Positions 1 through 7,968 of a stretch of DNA of 49,727 nt are shown here, in pieces. Position numbers and translations under genes: made by a program. The notes beneath the pieces were generated by a model. That model was not told where the DNA came from and did no database searches. It worked only from the letters and a program-made list of their open reading frames with translations. Location of the stretch: the NCBI GenBank assembly GCA_022825745.1, contig JAJDWF010000053.1, forward strand, positions 1 through 49,727, read 5' to 3'. This DNA is from Dehalococcoidia bacterium (GTDB lineage: Bacteria > Chloroflexota > Dehalococcoidia > Lucifugimonadales > UBA3495). Position 1 is the stretch's first letter; every line of letters begins with the position of its first letter.

Positions 1-1562
1 ACGCTGGTCTTGGGTATCTCGGCGATGAACACCACGTCGTCGGGCAGCCACCAGCGGGCGAACTTGGGTTGAATGAACTCCAGGATCACTTCTTTGGTCA
101 GGGGCGCCGAGGTCTCGGCCCGCGCCACCACGCACGCCAGCGGCCTTTCCTGCCACTGCGGATGCGGCACCGCGATGACCGCCGCCTCCAGCACGTCGGG
201 ATGCGCCATGATCTCCGATTCCAGGTCCACCGAGGAGATCCACTCGCCGCCGCTCTTCACCATGTCCTTCACCCGGTCCACGATCTGGATGTAGCCGTCC
301 CGGTCGATGGACGCGATGTCCCCGCTGTGGTACCAGCCGTCCACGAACGTCTCCGCGCTGCGTTCGTCGTCAACGTACTCGTTGGCGACCCACGGCCCGC
401 GGAACCACAGCTCGCCCCGCTGCTCGCCGTCCCATTCCGCCTCGTCGCCGTTTTCGCCCACCAATTTCGTTTCTATGCCCGGCGCGACTACGCCCTGCTT
501 GGCGCACAGTTCCAGTTGTTCCCGCTCCGAAAGCTCGTCCAGCCAGCTGCGCCGACGGTTCACCGAGATCAGCGGCGCGGCCTCGGTCATCCCGTAGGCG
601 TGGGTCATGTCCACGCCCAGCCGGTCCCGGTACGCCTGCAATACCGCCAGCGGCAGAGCCGAACCGCCGCTCACCACCTGCCGCAGCGAGGATAGGTCGT
701 ACTCCACGCCGGAACGCTCCAGGTAGTCCAGCACGCCGATCCAGATGGTTGGCACTCCGGCGCTCAGCGTAACGCCTTCCCGCTCAATCATCTCGCAGAT
801 CGCCCGCGGGTCGGGCCGCGCGCCGGGGAACACCTGGCTGGCGCCCACCAGCGTCGCCGAATAGGGCAGGCCCCAGCAGTTGGCGTGAAACATGGGCACC
901 ACCGCCATGACGCGGTCCCGCTCCGACAGCGAGAACATATCGGTCATCGCCGAGGTCAGCGAGTGCAGATACACCGCCCGGTGCGAATACGCCACCGCTT
1001 TGGGCAGCCCCGTGGTGGCCGACGTGTAGCACAGCCCCATGGTGGAATACTCGTCCACGTCCGCCGGACGGTAATCCGGCGACGCGGCGGCCAGCAGCGT
1101 CTCGTAGGACACCGCGCCCGGCAGCGCAGTCGCTACCTCGTCCGGTTCGCCCAGGATGATAAAGTGCCGCACCGTGGTCAGCCGGTCGCCGATGGCTTCA
1201 ATCAGCGGCGCCAGGTCCGGGTCAATCAGCAGCGCCTTGTCGCCGGCGTGGTTGATGATGTACGCCATGTCGTCGGCGGCCAGCCGGATATTGATGGTGT
1301 GCACCACCGCGCCAATGGTCGGCGGCGCGAAGTAGGCTTCCAGGTGCCGGTAGTTGTTCCACGCAAAGGTGCCCACCCGGTCGCCCACGCCGATGCCCAG
1401 CTCCCGCAGCGCGTTGCCCAGCCGCGCCGTGCGGGTCAACAAATCGGCGTAGGTATAGCGATGAGTCCCCTCACCCACCCGGGTGACAATCTCTTTGTTG
1501 GGGAATCGTACCGCCGCCCCTTCCAGAATCCGTTGGGCCAGCAACTCATATCGCATCGTCAT
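1..1562 (-). CDS. Acyl-CoA synthetase (AMP-forming), C-terminus cut by window edge
   Basis: Activates a carboxylic acid to its acyl-CoA through an acyl-adenylate; cytosolic. About 520 residues lie in the window. The first adenylation motif is YTSATTGLPKAV at residues 179-190, followed by MTEAAP, GWYHSGDIA and the hinge DRVKDMVKSGGEW, the set typical of the medium/long-chain fatty acyl-CoA ligase (AlkK-like) family. The reading frame leaves the window just after IPKTS, so only the last ~25 residues (the region with the catalytic C-terminal Lys) are missing. The start ATG at 1562 has AGGAGG six bases upstream (1569-1574, minus strand); an ATG two codons later is the alternative. It starts 12 bases after the SDR stop, so the two are probably one operon. 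Oddity: A182 and A189 stand where the family normally has Gly. The acid substrate cannot be read from the sequence. Confidence 0.9.
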   Translation of the reverse strand, partial: MTMRYELLAQRILEGAAVRFPNKEIVTRVGEGTHRYTYADLLTRTARLGNALRELGIGVGDRVGTFAWNNYRHLEAYFAPPTIGAVVHTINIRLAADDMAYIINHAGDKALLIDPDLAPLIEAIGDRLTTVRHFIILGEPDEVATALPGAVSYETLLAAASPDYRPADVDEYSTMGLCYTSATTGLPKAVAYSHRAVYLHSLTSAMTDMFSLSERDRVMAVVPMFHANCWGLPYSATLVGASQVFPGARPDPRAICEMIEREGVTLSAGVPTIWIGVLDYLERSGVEYDLSSLRQVVSGGSALPLAVLQAYRDRLGVDMTHAYGMTEAAPLISVNRRRSWLDELSEREQLELCAKQGVVAPGIETKLVGENGDEAEWDGEQRGELWFRGPWVANEYVDDERSAETFVDGWYHSGDIASIDRDGYIQIVDRVKDMVKSGGEWISSVDLESEIMAHPDVLEAAVIAVPHPQWQERPLACVVARAETSAPLTKEVILEFIQPKFARWWLPDDVVFIAEIPKTS

Positions 1563-1574
1563 GGCGAACCTCCT

Positions 1575-2369
1575 CTACGGATGCTTGATGCTCACGCCGC
1601 CGTCAATCGCCCAGGTCTGTCCCGTTACGTACGCCGCCGCCGGCGACGCCAGGTACACCGCCAGGTAGCCCACCTCGATCAGTCGTCCCACGCGGGCCAG
1701 CGGGATTGAATCGCCGGCTGCGGCATCCCGCGCCGCAAACGCTTCCTCCGACATCTGCTCGGGGTCGGGGAAGGTTCCCGGCGCGATGGCGTTGCAGCGT
1801 ATGCCGTGGGGCGCCCATTCCTGCGCCACCACCTCGGTGAACCGCATCAGCCCCGCCTTGGCCGCGTCGTACGCCGCCGACATCGGCCGGCCGCGGAACG
1901 ACGCCCACCCGCTGATGTTGATGACGTTGCCCTGCCCCCGTTCCAGCAGATGCGGCCCGACGGCGCGGCAACCCTGGAACGCCTCGGTCAGGTTGATGTC
2001 CACGATGCTGTGCCACTCTTCCTCGGTCATGCCGGGGATGTCGCTGCCAGGCAGTTGCGCCACCGGCTTGCGGATGGCGTCTCCCACACAATTCACCAGC
2101 GTGTCGATGTGGCCGAACTCGGCGATGGTGCGTTCGACAATGGCGTCGGTATCGGCGGCGGTGGTCGCGTCGCCCGTCAGCGGCAGGCACTCCCGGCCCA
2201 ACGCGCGCACCTCCTCGGCAACCTTGTTCACCCCGGTGGACGTCAGCCCCGTAACCGCCACGTCCGCCCCGGCCTGGGCGAACGCCAGCGCGATGCCCTT
2301 GCCAATCCCTCGGCCGGCTCCCGTCAGCAGCACCTTCTGGCCGGAAACGTCGAATATGTCCAGGCTCAT
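1575..2369 (-). CDS. SDR-family oxidoreductase
   Basis: NAD(P)-dependent short-chain dehydrogenase/reductase of 264 residues, the usual classical-SDR length. The cofactor motif TGAGRGIGKG is at residues 16-25, LVNCVG replaces the NNAG motif, the catalytic Ser lies in NISGWAS and the Tyr/Lys pair in YDAAK. The C-terminus has the usual TGQTWAIDGG. The frame is open a further 37 codons upstream, but ATG 2369 is chosen because AAGGAG lies seven bases before it and the Rossmann fold starts directly after. It is first in a two-gene operon with the acyl-CoA ligase, which suggests oxidation or reduction of a hydroxy or keto group on the acid or its CoA ester. The alcohol substrate is unknown. Confidence 0.88.
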   Translation of the reverse strand: MSLDIFDVSGQKVLLTGAGRGIGKGIALAFAQAGADVAVTGLTSTGVNKVAEEVRALGRECLPLTGDATTAADTDAIVERTIAEFGHIDTLVNCVGDAIRKPVAQLPGSDIPGMTEEEWHSIVDINLTEAFQGCRAVGPHLLERGQGNVINISGWASFRGRPMSAAYDAAKAGLMRFTEVVAQEWAPHGIRCNAIAPGTFPDPEQMSEEAFAARDAAAGDSIPLARVGRLIEVGYLAVYLASPAAAYVTGQTWAIDGGVSIKHP

Positions 2370-2467
2370 CACTCCGCTCCTTATCCTTGTCCCGCTATTG
2401 CGCCGTAATGGTGCCACAACGCCCCCGACCCGGCAACCGTCAACACCCCTATGAGTCAATCCCCCGG

Positions 2468-2495
2468 TTGACAGCGACAACGCCGGCGGTATAAT
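2468..2495 (+). promoter_or_regulatory. Sigma-70-type promoter of the COG0523 GTPase gene
   Basis: Perfect-consensus TTGACA (2468-2473) and TATAAT (2490-2495) separated by 16 bases, oriented toward the GTPase gene that starts at 2552. Predicted transcription start is near 2502, giving a leader of about 50 bases. Confidence 0.8.
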
Positions 2496-2510
2496 ATCGC
2501 CGACTCTCTA

Positions 2511-2529
2511 ATTGATACTTTATATCAAT
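2511..2529. promoter_or_regulatory. 19-bp dyad, Fur-family-like (Zur?) operator candidate
   Basis: ATTGATA (2511-2517) and TATCAAT (2523-2529) form a perfect 7-bp inverted repeat inside a 9-1-9 layout, the geometry of Fur/Zur boxes. It sits just downstream of the predicted start site, where a bound repressor would block transcription. COG0523 genes are often under Zur control in other bacteria. Assignment to Zur rather than another Fur-family regulator is inference. Confidence 0.45.
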
Positions 2530-2551
2530 ACAATCCAAAGGAGGATTCTGT

Positions 2552-3973
2552 ATGACCACGACTACCAAAGTACCCGTTACCATCCTTACCGGCTTTCTCG
2601 GCTCCGGCAAGACGACCCTGCTCAACCGGATCCTGACCGAGGAGCACGGCAAGCGTATCGCCGTGATCGAGAACGAGTATGGGGAGGTCGGCATTGACCA
2701 GGCGCTCGTCATCAACGCTGACGAGGAGGTCTTCGAGATGTCGAACGGTTGCATCTGCTGCACAGTGCGCGGAGACCTGATCCGGGTGCTCGGCAATCTC
2801 ATGAAACGCCGCGACAAGTTCGACTACGTGCTGGTGGAAACCACCGGACTCGCTGATCCCGGTCCGGTCGCGCAGACCTTCTTCATGGATGACGAGCTTC
2901 GCGAGGAGTTCGCCCTGGACGGGATCGTCACGCTCGTCGATGCCGCCCACATCGAGCAGCAACTCGGCCGAAGCGACGAAAGCACGGAGCAAATCGCGTT
3001 CGCAGACGTTCTCGTGCTCAACAAGACCGACCTCGTCAATGGCGAGGTGATCGACCGGCTCGAATCTCGGCTCCGCGACATGAACCGAATGGCGCGCGTC
3101 GTGCGCAGCGAGATGGCGAACGTCTCCGTCGAAACTGTACTCAACCTCGGCGCCTTCAACCTCGACCAGGCGCTTGAGCGTCGCCCCACCTTCCTCGAGC
3201 CGGAGTACCCGTTCGAATGGACCGGAGTCTATTCCCTTGCTGCCGGCCGCTACGAATTCAGCCTCGCCGAAGGGCCTGATCCGTCGATGTCGCTCGTCGT
3301 CGTCTCCGACCAGGACACCGATGACGCCGCCCTCCGTGAGGGCGCTGAGTGGTGCGTGCGGCGGTACGCGGAACCTGCGGAACCGATTCATCCCGGGGCA
3401 GAGATTCCCGTCGGAAAGCACGTGAACCTTCTGCTCGACTCCCCGGGGCGCAGGTCATTCTTCCTGCAGGTCGATGCCCCGGCGCAGCTTGGCTTCTACA
3501 CCCAGCACCTCGCTGAGGAATTCGATATCCGGCTGAAGAACGCGGATGGCGAGGCTTTCAAACTGGCGAGCAGCTTTTGCCCCGAGCCTGACTGCGAAGA
3601 GACCGACACCCGGCGTATCAAGGGAGCGGAGGTTCCCGCCGTGGCCGAGCGGACCTGGGTCGCGCAGCACGAGCACGACGACGAAGTGGGATCAATCGCC
3701 ATCGAGGAGGACGGCGACGTCGATCCCGAACGGCTCAATGCCTGGCTCGGCAAACTGCTCAGTGAGCGTGGGGTGGACATCTTCCGAATGAAGGGCTTCA
3801 TCAGCCTCGTCGGTGAGTCTCGTCGCTTCGTCTTCCAGGGGGTTCACATGCTCGTTGACGGCCAGCCGGATCGCGAATGGGGGGACACGCCCCGGCGCAA
3901 TCAGCTCGTCTTCATCGGCCGCAACCTTGATGAGCCGAGCATGCGGCGGGAGTTCAAAGCATGTCTGATTTAA
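2552..3973 (+). CDS. COG0523 (CobW/YciC/ZagA-type) GTPase metallochaperone
   Basis: G3E-family P-loop GTPase of 473 residues, predicted to help deliver metal (zinc or cobalt) to client proteins in the cytosol. Walker A is GFLGSGKTT at 14-22, ENEYGEVG follows at 40-47, the family-defining metal site CICC is at 67-70, the Walker B region is ETTGLADP at 96-103 and the guanine motif NKTD is at 157-160. The CobW C-terminal domain occupies roughly 385-470 and is preceded by an acidic His cluster, HEHDDE (373-378). About 150 residues between the GTPase core and the CobW C domain (roughly 217-365) exceed the usual family length and are not recognised. The ribosome site AAAGGAGG is seven bases before the ATG. 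The gene overlaps the WD40 gene by 13 bases. Which metal it carries is not shown; the upstream dyad suggests metal-responsive control. Confidence 0.9.
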   Translation: MTTTTKVPVTILTGFLGSGKTTLLNRILTEEHGKRIAVIENEYGEVGIDQALVINADEEVFEMSNGCICCTVRGDLIRVLGNLMKRRDKFDYVLVETTGLADPGPVAQTFFMDDELREEFALDGIVTLVDAAHIEQQLGRSDESTEQIAFADVLVLNKTDLVNGEVIDRLESRLRDMNRMARVVRSEMANVSVETVLNLGAFNLDQALERRPTFLEPEYPFEWTGVYSLAAGRYEFSLAEGPDPSMSLVVVSDQDTDDAALREGAEWCVRRYAEPAEPIHPGAEIPVGKHVNLLLDSPGRRSFFLQVDAPAQLGFYTQHLAEEFDIRLKNADGEAFKLASSFCPEPDCEETDTRRIKGAEVPAVAERTWVAQHEHDDEVGSIAIEEDGDVDPERLNAWLGKLLSERGVDIFRMKGFISLVGESRRFVFQGVHMLVDGQPDREWGDTPRRNQLVFIGRNLDEPSMRREFKACLI

Positions 3974-5079
3974 AAATCAACGGCCCAAGGGGTATCCTGC
4001 GCCGTGGTTACTCAGCAGAGGTCGGCGACTACGCTATTGCCGGGGGCTGGAGCCTGGGCGGCGAGACGCTGATCGTCGGTGACGCTGAGGGCAGCATCTA
4101 CGCATTCGACGGCAAGTCCGGCGCAACCACCTGGACGCGGCGCGAGGTCCACGAAGGCGGCGTCCTCGCGGTTGCGATGCACCCAAGCGGGACCGCGTTC
4201 GCCACGGCCGGCCAGGACGGCCGAGTCTTAATCTGGAACGCCGCCGAAGGTCAGGTGAGCAAGGTTATCGACGTTGGCGGAGGCTGGGTGGAAAACGTGG
4301 CGTGGTCGCCGGACGGCCAATGGTTGTCGCTCTCCTGCTCCCGGCAGGTTCGCGCGTATGGCGCGGACGGCGCGGAGATTTGGCGGTCGGAAGACCATCC
4401 CAGCACCGTAAGCGCCATCGCCTGGTCGAGCCTGGGGGAGCTGGCGACCGCCTGTTACGGCCGAGTGTCGTTCTTCGACGCGCCCACCGGCGAGCTTCGC
4501 CAGAAGCTGGAGTGGCAGGGGTCCATGGTGTCGATGGTACTGAGCTCCAACGGCGATATCGTGGCCTGCGGCAGCCAGGACAACACGGTGCATTTCTGGC
4601 GTCGCTCCACGGAGCAGGACTCCATGATGTCAGGCTATCCGGTCAAGCCCTCCGCCCTGGCTTTCGACGACAGCGGCGCCCTTTTGGCCACCGGCGGGGG
4701 CGAGGCGGTGACCGTTTGGAGCTTCCACGGAAGCGGCCCCGAAGACACGACGCCCGGCGTTCTGGAGTTCCATGCTCAACCCGTTACCACGCTTTCCTTC
4801 GCTCCCGGCGCGATGCTCCTGGCATCGGGAGGCCGCGACGGCAACGTGGTTGTGTGGTCGCTTCAGAAAGACGGAACCGGCGGTCCGCTGGGGGCCGCGG
4901 TCGTGGCGGACTCAGTGGCCGAATTGTACTGGCGGCCTGACGGACGCTCGCTCGCCGCGCTTGACGCCCGGGGCGGCGTAACGGTCTGGCGCGTCGGACG
5001 CTCCAAGGACCGGATTGAACGCGCCCGCGCCGGGTTTCGCCGCACCTGGTTACGCCAGTTGGCGGGCCTGAGAAATTGA
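3961..5079 (+). CDS. WD40-repeat beta-propeller protein
   Basis: 372 residues with about seven WD-type repeats, each recognisable by a terminal VxIW, VTVW or VVVW strand and GxDG-type turns (for example GQDGRVLIW, GSQDNTVHFW, GGRDGNVVVW). No signal peptide or membrane segment, so probably a cytosolic scaffold. It starts inside the last codons of the COG0523 gene, in another frame, so the two are translationally coupled and probably work together. WD40 propellers have no catalytic residues; a protein-interaction role with the GTPase is inference. A strong promoter follows the stop, so the next genes form a separate unit. Confidence 0.85.
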   Translation: MSDLKINGPRGILRRGYSAEVGDYAIAGGWSLGGETLIVGDAEGSIYAFDGKSGATTWTRREVHEGGVLAVAMHPSGTAFATAGQDGRVLIWNAAEGQVSKVIDVGGGWVENVAWSPDGQWLSLSCSRQVRAYGADGAEIWRSEDHPSTVSAIAWSSLGELATACYGRVSFFDAPTGELRQKLEWQGSMVSMVLSSNGDIVACGSQDNTVHFWRRSTEQDSMMSGYPVKPSALAFDDSGALLATGGGEAVTVWSFHGSGPEDTTPGVLEFHAQPVTTLSFAPGAMLLASGGRDGNVVVWSLQKDGTGGPLGAAVVADSVAELYWRPDGRSLAALDARGGVTVWRVGRSKDRIERARAGFRRTWLRQLAGLRN

Positions 5080-5087
5080 CCGCGTTT

Positions 5088-5116
5088 TTGACAACCGCCG
5101 GCGTCCTTGCTAGACT
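5088..5116 (+). promoter_or_regulatory. Promoter of the substrate-binding protein/permease operon
   Basis: TTGACA (5088-5093), 17-base spacer, TAGACT (5111-5116), beginning nine bases after the WD40 stop. The predicted leader RNA is about 110 bases. Confidence 0.65.
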
Positions 5117-5165
5117 CCGCTGCCCAACGTTCGGGTGCATCTGTCAAACACCCGTGCGGCTTCCC

Positions 5166-5206
5166 CCGCTCTCCGCAAATAGCAAGAGCCGGTAGAGCGG
5201 AATTTT
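5166..5206 (+). promoter_or_regulatory. Hairpin with T-run in the leader of the binding-protein gene
   Basis: CCGCTCT (5166-5172) pairs perfectly with AGAGCGG (5194-5200), followed by AATTTTTG. The 21-base loop is long, so as a plain terminator it is weak. Its place between promoter and start codon suggests an attenuator or a structured leader. No known riboswitch class was recognised. Confidence 0.3.
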
Positions 5207-5236
5207 TGTCCATCGAAACTCACTTGGAGGATCATT

Positions 5237-6970
5237 ATGCGGATTTTATTGAGACAACATATCAAACTGATTGTGCCGGGCGCGTTGGTGGTTCTGCTGG
5301 CCGTCGCAATGGCCTGCGGCGCTCCCAGCGCCCCCGCGGAAAACGCCCCGGCGCCAACCGCTGCCCAATCCCAGGCGCCCGTTGCGGCAACCGCTGTTCC
5401 GCAACAACCTGCTCAACCGTCCGCGGCGTCGGAACAGCCGACGGCGCCGCCCGCAGCGGCCGGTCAGGCGGCGACGGTCGCCGATCCCGAAGTGGAACGT
5501 CCCACCCTGAACGCCGGCGTCATCTGGCTCAGCACTCCATTGGACCCGGCGGAGAGCGGTTGGGTAGCCAGCCAGTCGGGAATGTCGGAGAACCTGTTCC
5601 GCCTTTCTGCCAGCGACCTGGGCCCTGAGCCCTGGCTGGCCACCGGCGCAACGCAGATCGACCCGCTCACCTGGGAGATTGGGATTCGATCCGGCGTCGT
5701 GTTTCACAACGGCAAGGCCATGGATGCCCAGGCCGTGAAGGATTCCCTGGACAGGACGGTCCGTTTGTCGGAAGGGTCGGCGGAATCGTTGGCCATCGAC
5801 AGCGTTACCGTCAAAGACGAGCAGACTATCGTCGTGACTACCAGCGAACCACGACCGACGTTGCCCGGCTTGCTGACAACTCCCGCGGTGGCGATCACCG
5901 ACGCTGCGGCAGCCGACGCCGCCGGAGAGGGCAACTTTATCGACGCCGGCGCCCTGACCGGCCCGTACATGCCCACCCATTACGTCATCGAAGAACGCCT
6001 GGAAACTGTCGCTTACGACGACTACTGGGGCGGGAAGCCGCCGCTGGCGGGTATTAACCAGATCGCTATTCCCGACACGAACAGCCGGGAGCTTGCGCTT
6101 CAGGCCGGAGACGTCGATGTTGTCATCAACCTCTCTCCCGAGGGTGTGCAGGTCATCGAGGCCGAACCGGGATTGCGTGTCGCCACCGCTGGGATCGGCA
6201 CGTCAGTTGTGATGTGGTGGGTCAACTTCGAGCGTGAGGCCCTGTCCGACCCGCTGGTTCGCCAGGCAGTAGCTCACGCCATTGACCGGGAGAGCATCGC
6301 CGGCCTGGTGGCGCCCGCCGGAACCGGTTCTTTTGCGGATACGTTGCTGCCGGAAGACCTGGTGTCTTGCCCGGGCGTGGCCGGACCAGGTTTCGACCCG
6401 GCCCGTTCTCGGGCATTGCTGTCTGAAGCGGGCTATGCCGATGCCGACGGCGACGGGTTTGTCGAAAAGGACGGCCAGCCGCTGGAGATCGTCATCGGCG
6501 GTTACCCCCAGCGGTTCCAGCTGCCGATCATGGCCGAAACCGCTCAGGCGATGTTGGCCGACGTGGGTATCCGCGTGGACGTGCAGATTACCGAATGGTC
6601 GGTGGTCAAGGAGCCGGCCTGGGACCTCTTCGGTTGGTACAACAATGTCGTTGATGCGGGGGACCCGGTGCTGAACGTCAGCAAGTTTGTGGGTCTCGAG
6701 GCCAACGCCGAGAGCAGCGCCGCTAACAACTTCGGCCATTACGACAATACCGGAGTCGCGGGGGTGGTCTCCCAGGCCGGCGACGTATCAGACCTTGAGG
6801 AGCGCAAACGGATCGCGTGTGAGGCCATGGCGGTGGTCACCGAGGAAATCGCCATCCTGCCGGTGGCCCATGCCTACTTCGTGTACGGCGTCAGCGAACG
6901 AGTGACCAATTTTGACCCCCACCCGGCGCATCTCTATTACTTCGACCACCGCATCGGCCTGACCGAGTGA
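5237..6970 (+). CDS. ABC importer substrate-binding lipoprotein, family 5 (dipeptide/nickel type)
   Basis: 577-residue extracytoplasmic solute-binding protein. The N-terminus is a lipoprotein signal (RQH, hydrophobic stretch, AMAC with Cys27), then an Ala/Pro/Gln-rich tether to about residue 90, then an SBP_bac_5 domain with typical elements such as LTWEIGIRSGVVFHNGKAMDAQAVKDS and VRQAVAHAIDRESI (shown here in part of each block). GGAGG lies six bases before the ATG. Two matching permeases follow. The family binds oligopeptides, nickel or metal chelates, or other amphiphilic solutes; the ligand cannot be read here. Its place behind a metal-chaperone gene makes a metal or metallophore ligand a reasonable guess only. 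Confidence 0.88.
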   Translation: MRILLRQHIKLIVPGALVVLLAVAMACGAPSAPAENAPAPTAAQSQAPVAATAVPQQPAQPSAASEQPTAPPAAAGQAATVADPEVERPTLNAGVIWLSTPLDPAESGWVASQSGMSENLFRLSASDLGPEPWLATGATQIDPLTWEIGIRSGVVFHNGKAMDAQAVKDSLDRTVRLSEGSAESLAIDSVTVKDEQTIVVTTSEPRPTLPGLLTTPAVAITDAAAADAAGEGNFIDAGALTGPYMPTHYVIEERLETVAYDDYWGGKPPLAGINQIAIPDTNSRELALQAGDVDVVINLSPEGVQVIEAEPGLRVATAGIGTSVVMWWVNFEREALSDPLVRQAVAHAIDRESIAGLVAPAGTGSFADTLLPEDLVSCPGVAGPGFDPARSRALLSEAGYADADGDGFVEKDGQPLEIVIGGYPQRFQLPIMAETAQAMLADVGIRVDVQITEWSVVKEPAWDLFGWYNNVVDAGDPVLNVSKFVGLEANAESSAANNFGHYDNTGVAGVVSQAGDVSDLEERKRIACEAMAVVTEEIAILPVAHAYFVYGVSERVTNFDPHPAHLYYFDHRIGLTE

Positions 6971-7014
6971 TGACCGATTGCGGCTCGTCCCGGCGGAATT
7001 AGACTGGCGCCGGC

Positions 7015-7962
7015 ATGTTAGCGTACCTGGCCCGACGGCTGGCCACGCTGCCGCTGCTGCTCCTGGGCATCTCGGCGGTCAGTTTCGCGTTGCTGAACCT
7101 GGCCCCGGGCGACCCGGCCGAGATTGTGCTGCGCCAGCGCAATCCGGGCCAGTTGCCCAGTGCGGCGGCAGTGGCGGCCATGCGCACCGAATTGGGCTTG
7201 GACGCTTCCCTGCCGGCGCAATACGCTCGCTGGGTGTCGGGCGCGCTGATGGGCGACCTGGGCCGGTCCTACTCGACCGAACGGCCCGTGGCCGCCCAGC
7301 TGGCGCGCCGTACCGTACCGACGGCCATGCTCACCGCGGCCGCGCTGGCCCTGGCCCTGCTGGTCGCAGTGCCCATGGGCATCCTGTCGGCCCGGCGGCG
7401 CGGCAGCGTCGTGGACACCGTCGCGCGGCTGGCGGCGCTGGTTGGGGCGGCGGCTCCATCCTACGCCCTGGCCTACGGGCTGATCATCCTGTTCGCGGTG
7501 AAACTCTCGTGGCTGCCGGCCCTGGGCTACGGCTCGGCTGCGCAGGTGGTTCTGCCGGCCATCGCGCTGTCCCTTGCTCCCATGGCCCAGCTGATGCGGC
7601 TCATACGCGCCAGCATGCTGGAGACCCTGGGGCAGGACTACATCCGAACGGCGCGGGCCAAGGGGCTGTCTGAACAAACCGTCGCCTTCAGCCACGCTCT
7701 CCGCAACGCGCTGCTGCCGGCCATCGGGGCCACCGGAGTGAACCTGGGTTACCTGCTCAGCGGCGCGGTGATAATAGAGACCATCTTCACCTGGCCCGGT
7801 CTGGGTCAGCTGATGGTGGGGGCGGCATTGACCCGGGACTATCCCGTAGTGCAGGGGTTCGCTACCTATATTGCCGTGGTGGTGCTGCTGGTCAACCTGG
7901 CCGCCGACGTTGCCCTGCGTGTCGCCGACCCGCGCCTGCGCTTCGGACGCAACGAGACGTAG
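7015..7962 (+). CDS. ABC importer permease, DppB/OppB/NikB type
   Basis: 315-residue inner-membrane permease with about six transmembrane segments. It begins with the family N-terminus (MLAYLARRLATLPLLLLGIS), has the early APGDP motif, and carries the ATPase-contacting EAA loop YIRTARAKGLSE in the second half. It follows the binding-protein gene by 44 bases and precedes the second permease by six bases. The start has no strong ribosome site and probably relies on coupling. No ATPase gene is found in this operon. Confidence 0.9.
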   Translation: MLAYLARRLATLPLLLLGISAVSFALLNLAPGDPAEIVLRQRNPGQLPSAAAVAAMRTELGLDASLPAQYARWVSGALMGDLGRSYSTERPVAAQLARRTVPTAMLTAAALALALLVAVPMGILSARRRGSVVDTVARLAALVGAAAPSYALAYGLIILFAVKLSWLPALGYGSAAQVVLPAIALSLAPMAQLMRLIRASMLETLGQDYIRTARAKGLSEQTVAFSHALRNALLPAIGATGVNLGYLLSGAVIIETIFTWPGLGQLMVGAALTRDYPVVQGFATYIAVVVLLVNLAADVALRVADPRLRFGRNET

Positions 7963-7968
7963 CCGCAG

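Noticed and set aside
2370..2480. N-terminal extension of the SDR frame to 2480
   Set aside because: The extra 37 codons lack fold features and run into the opposing promoter region; AAGGAG precedes the ATG at 2369.
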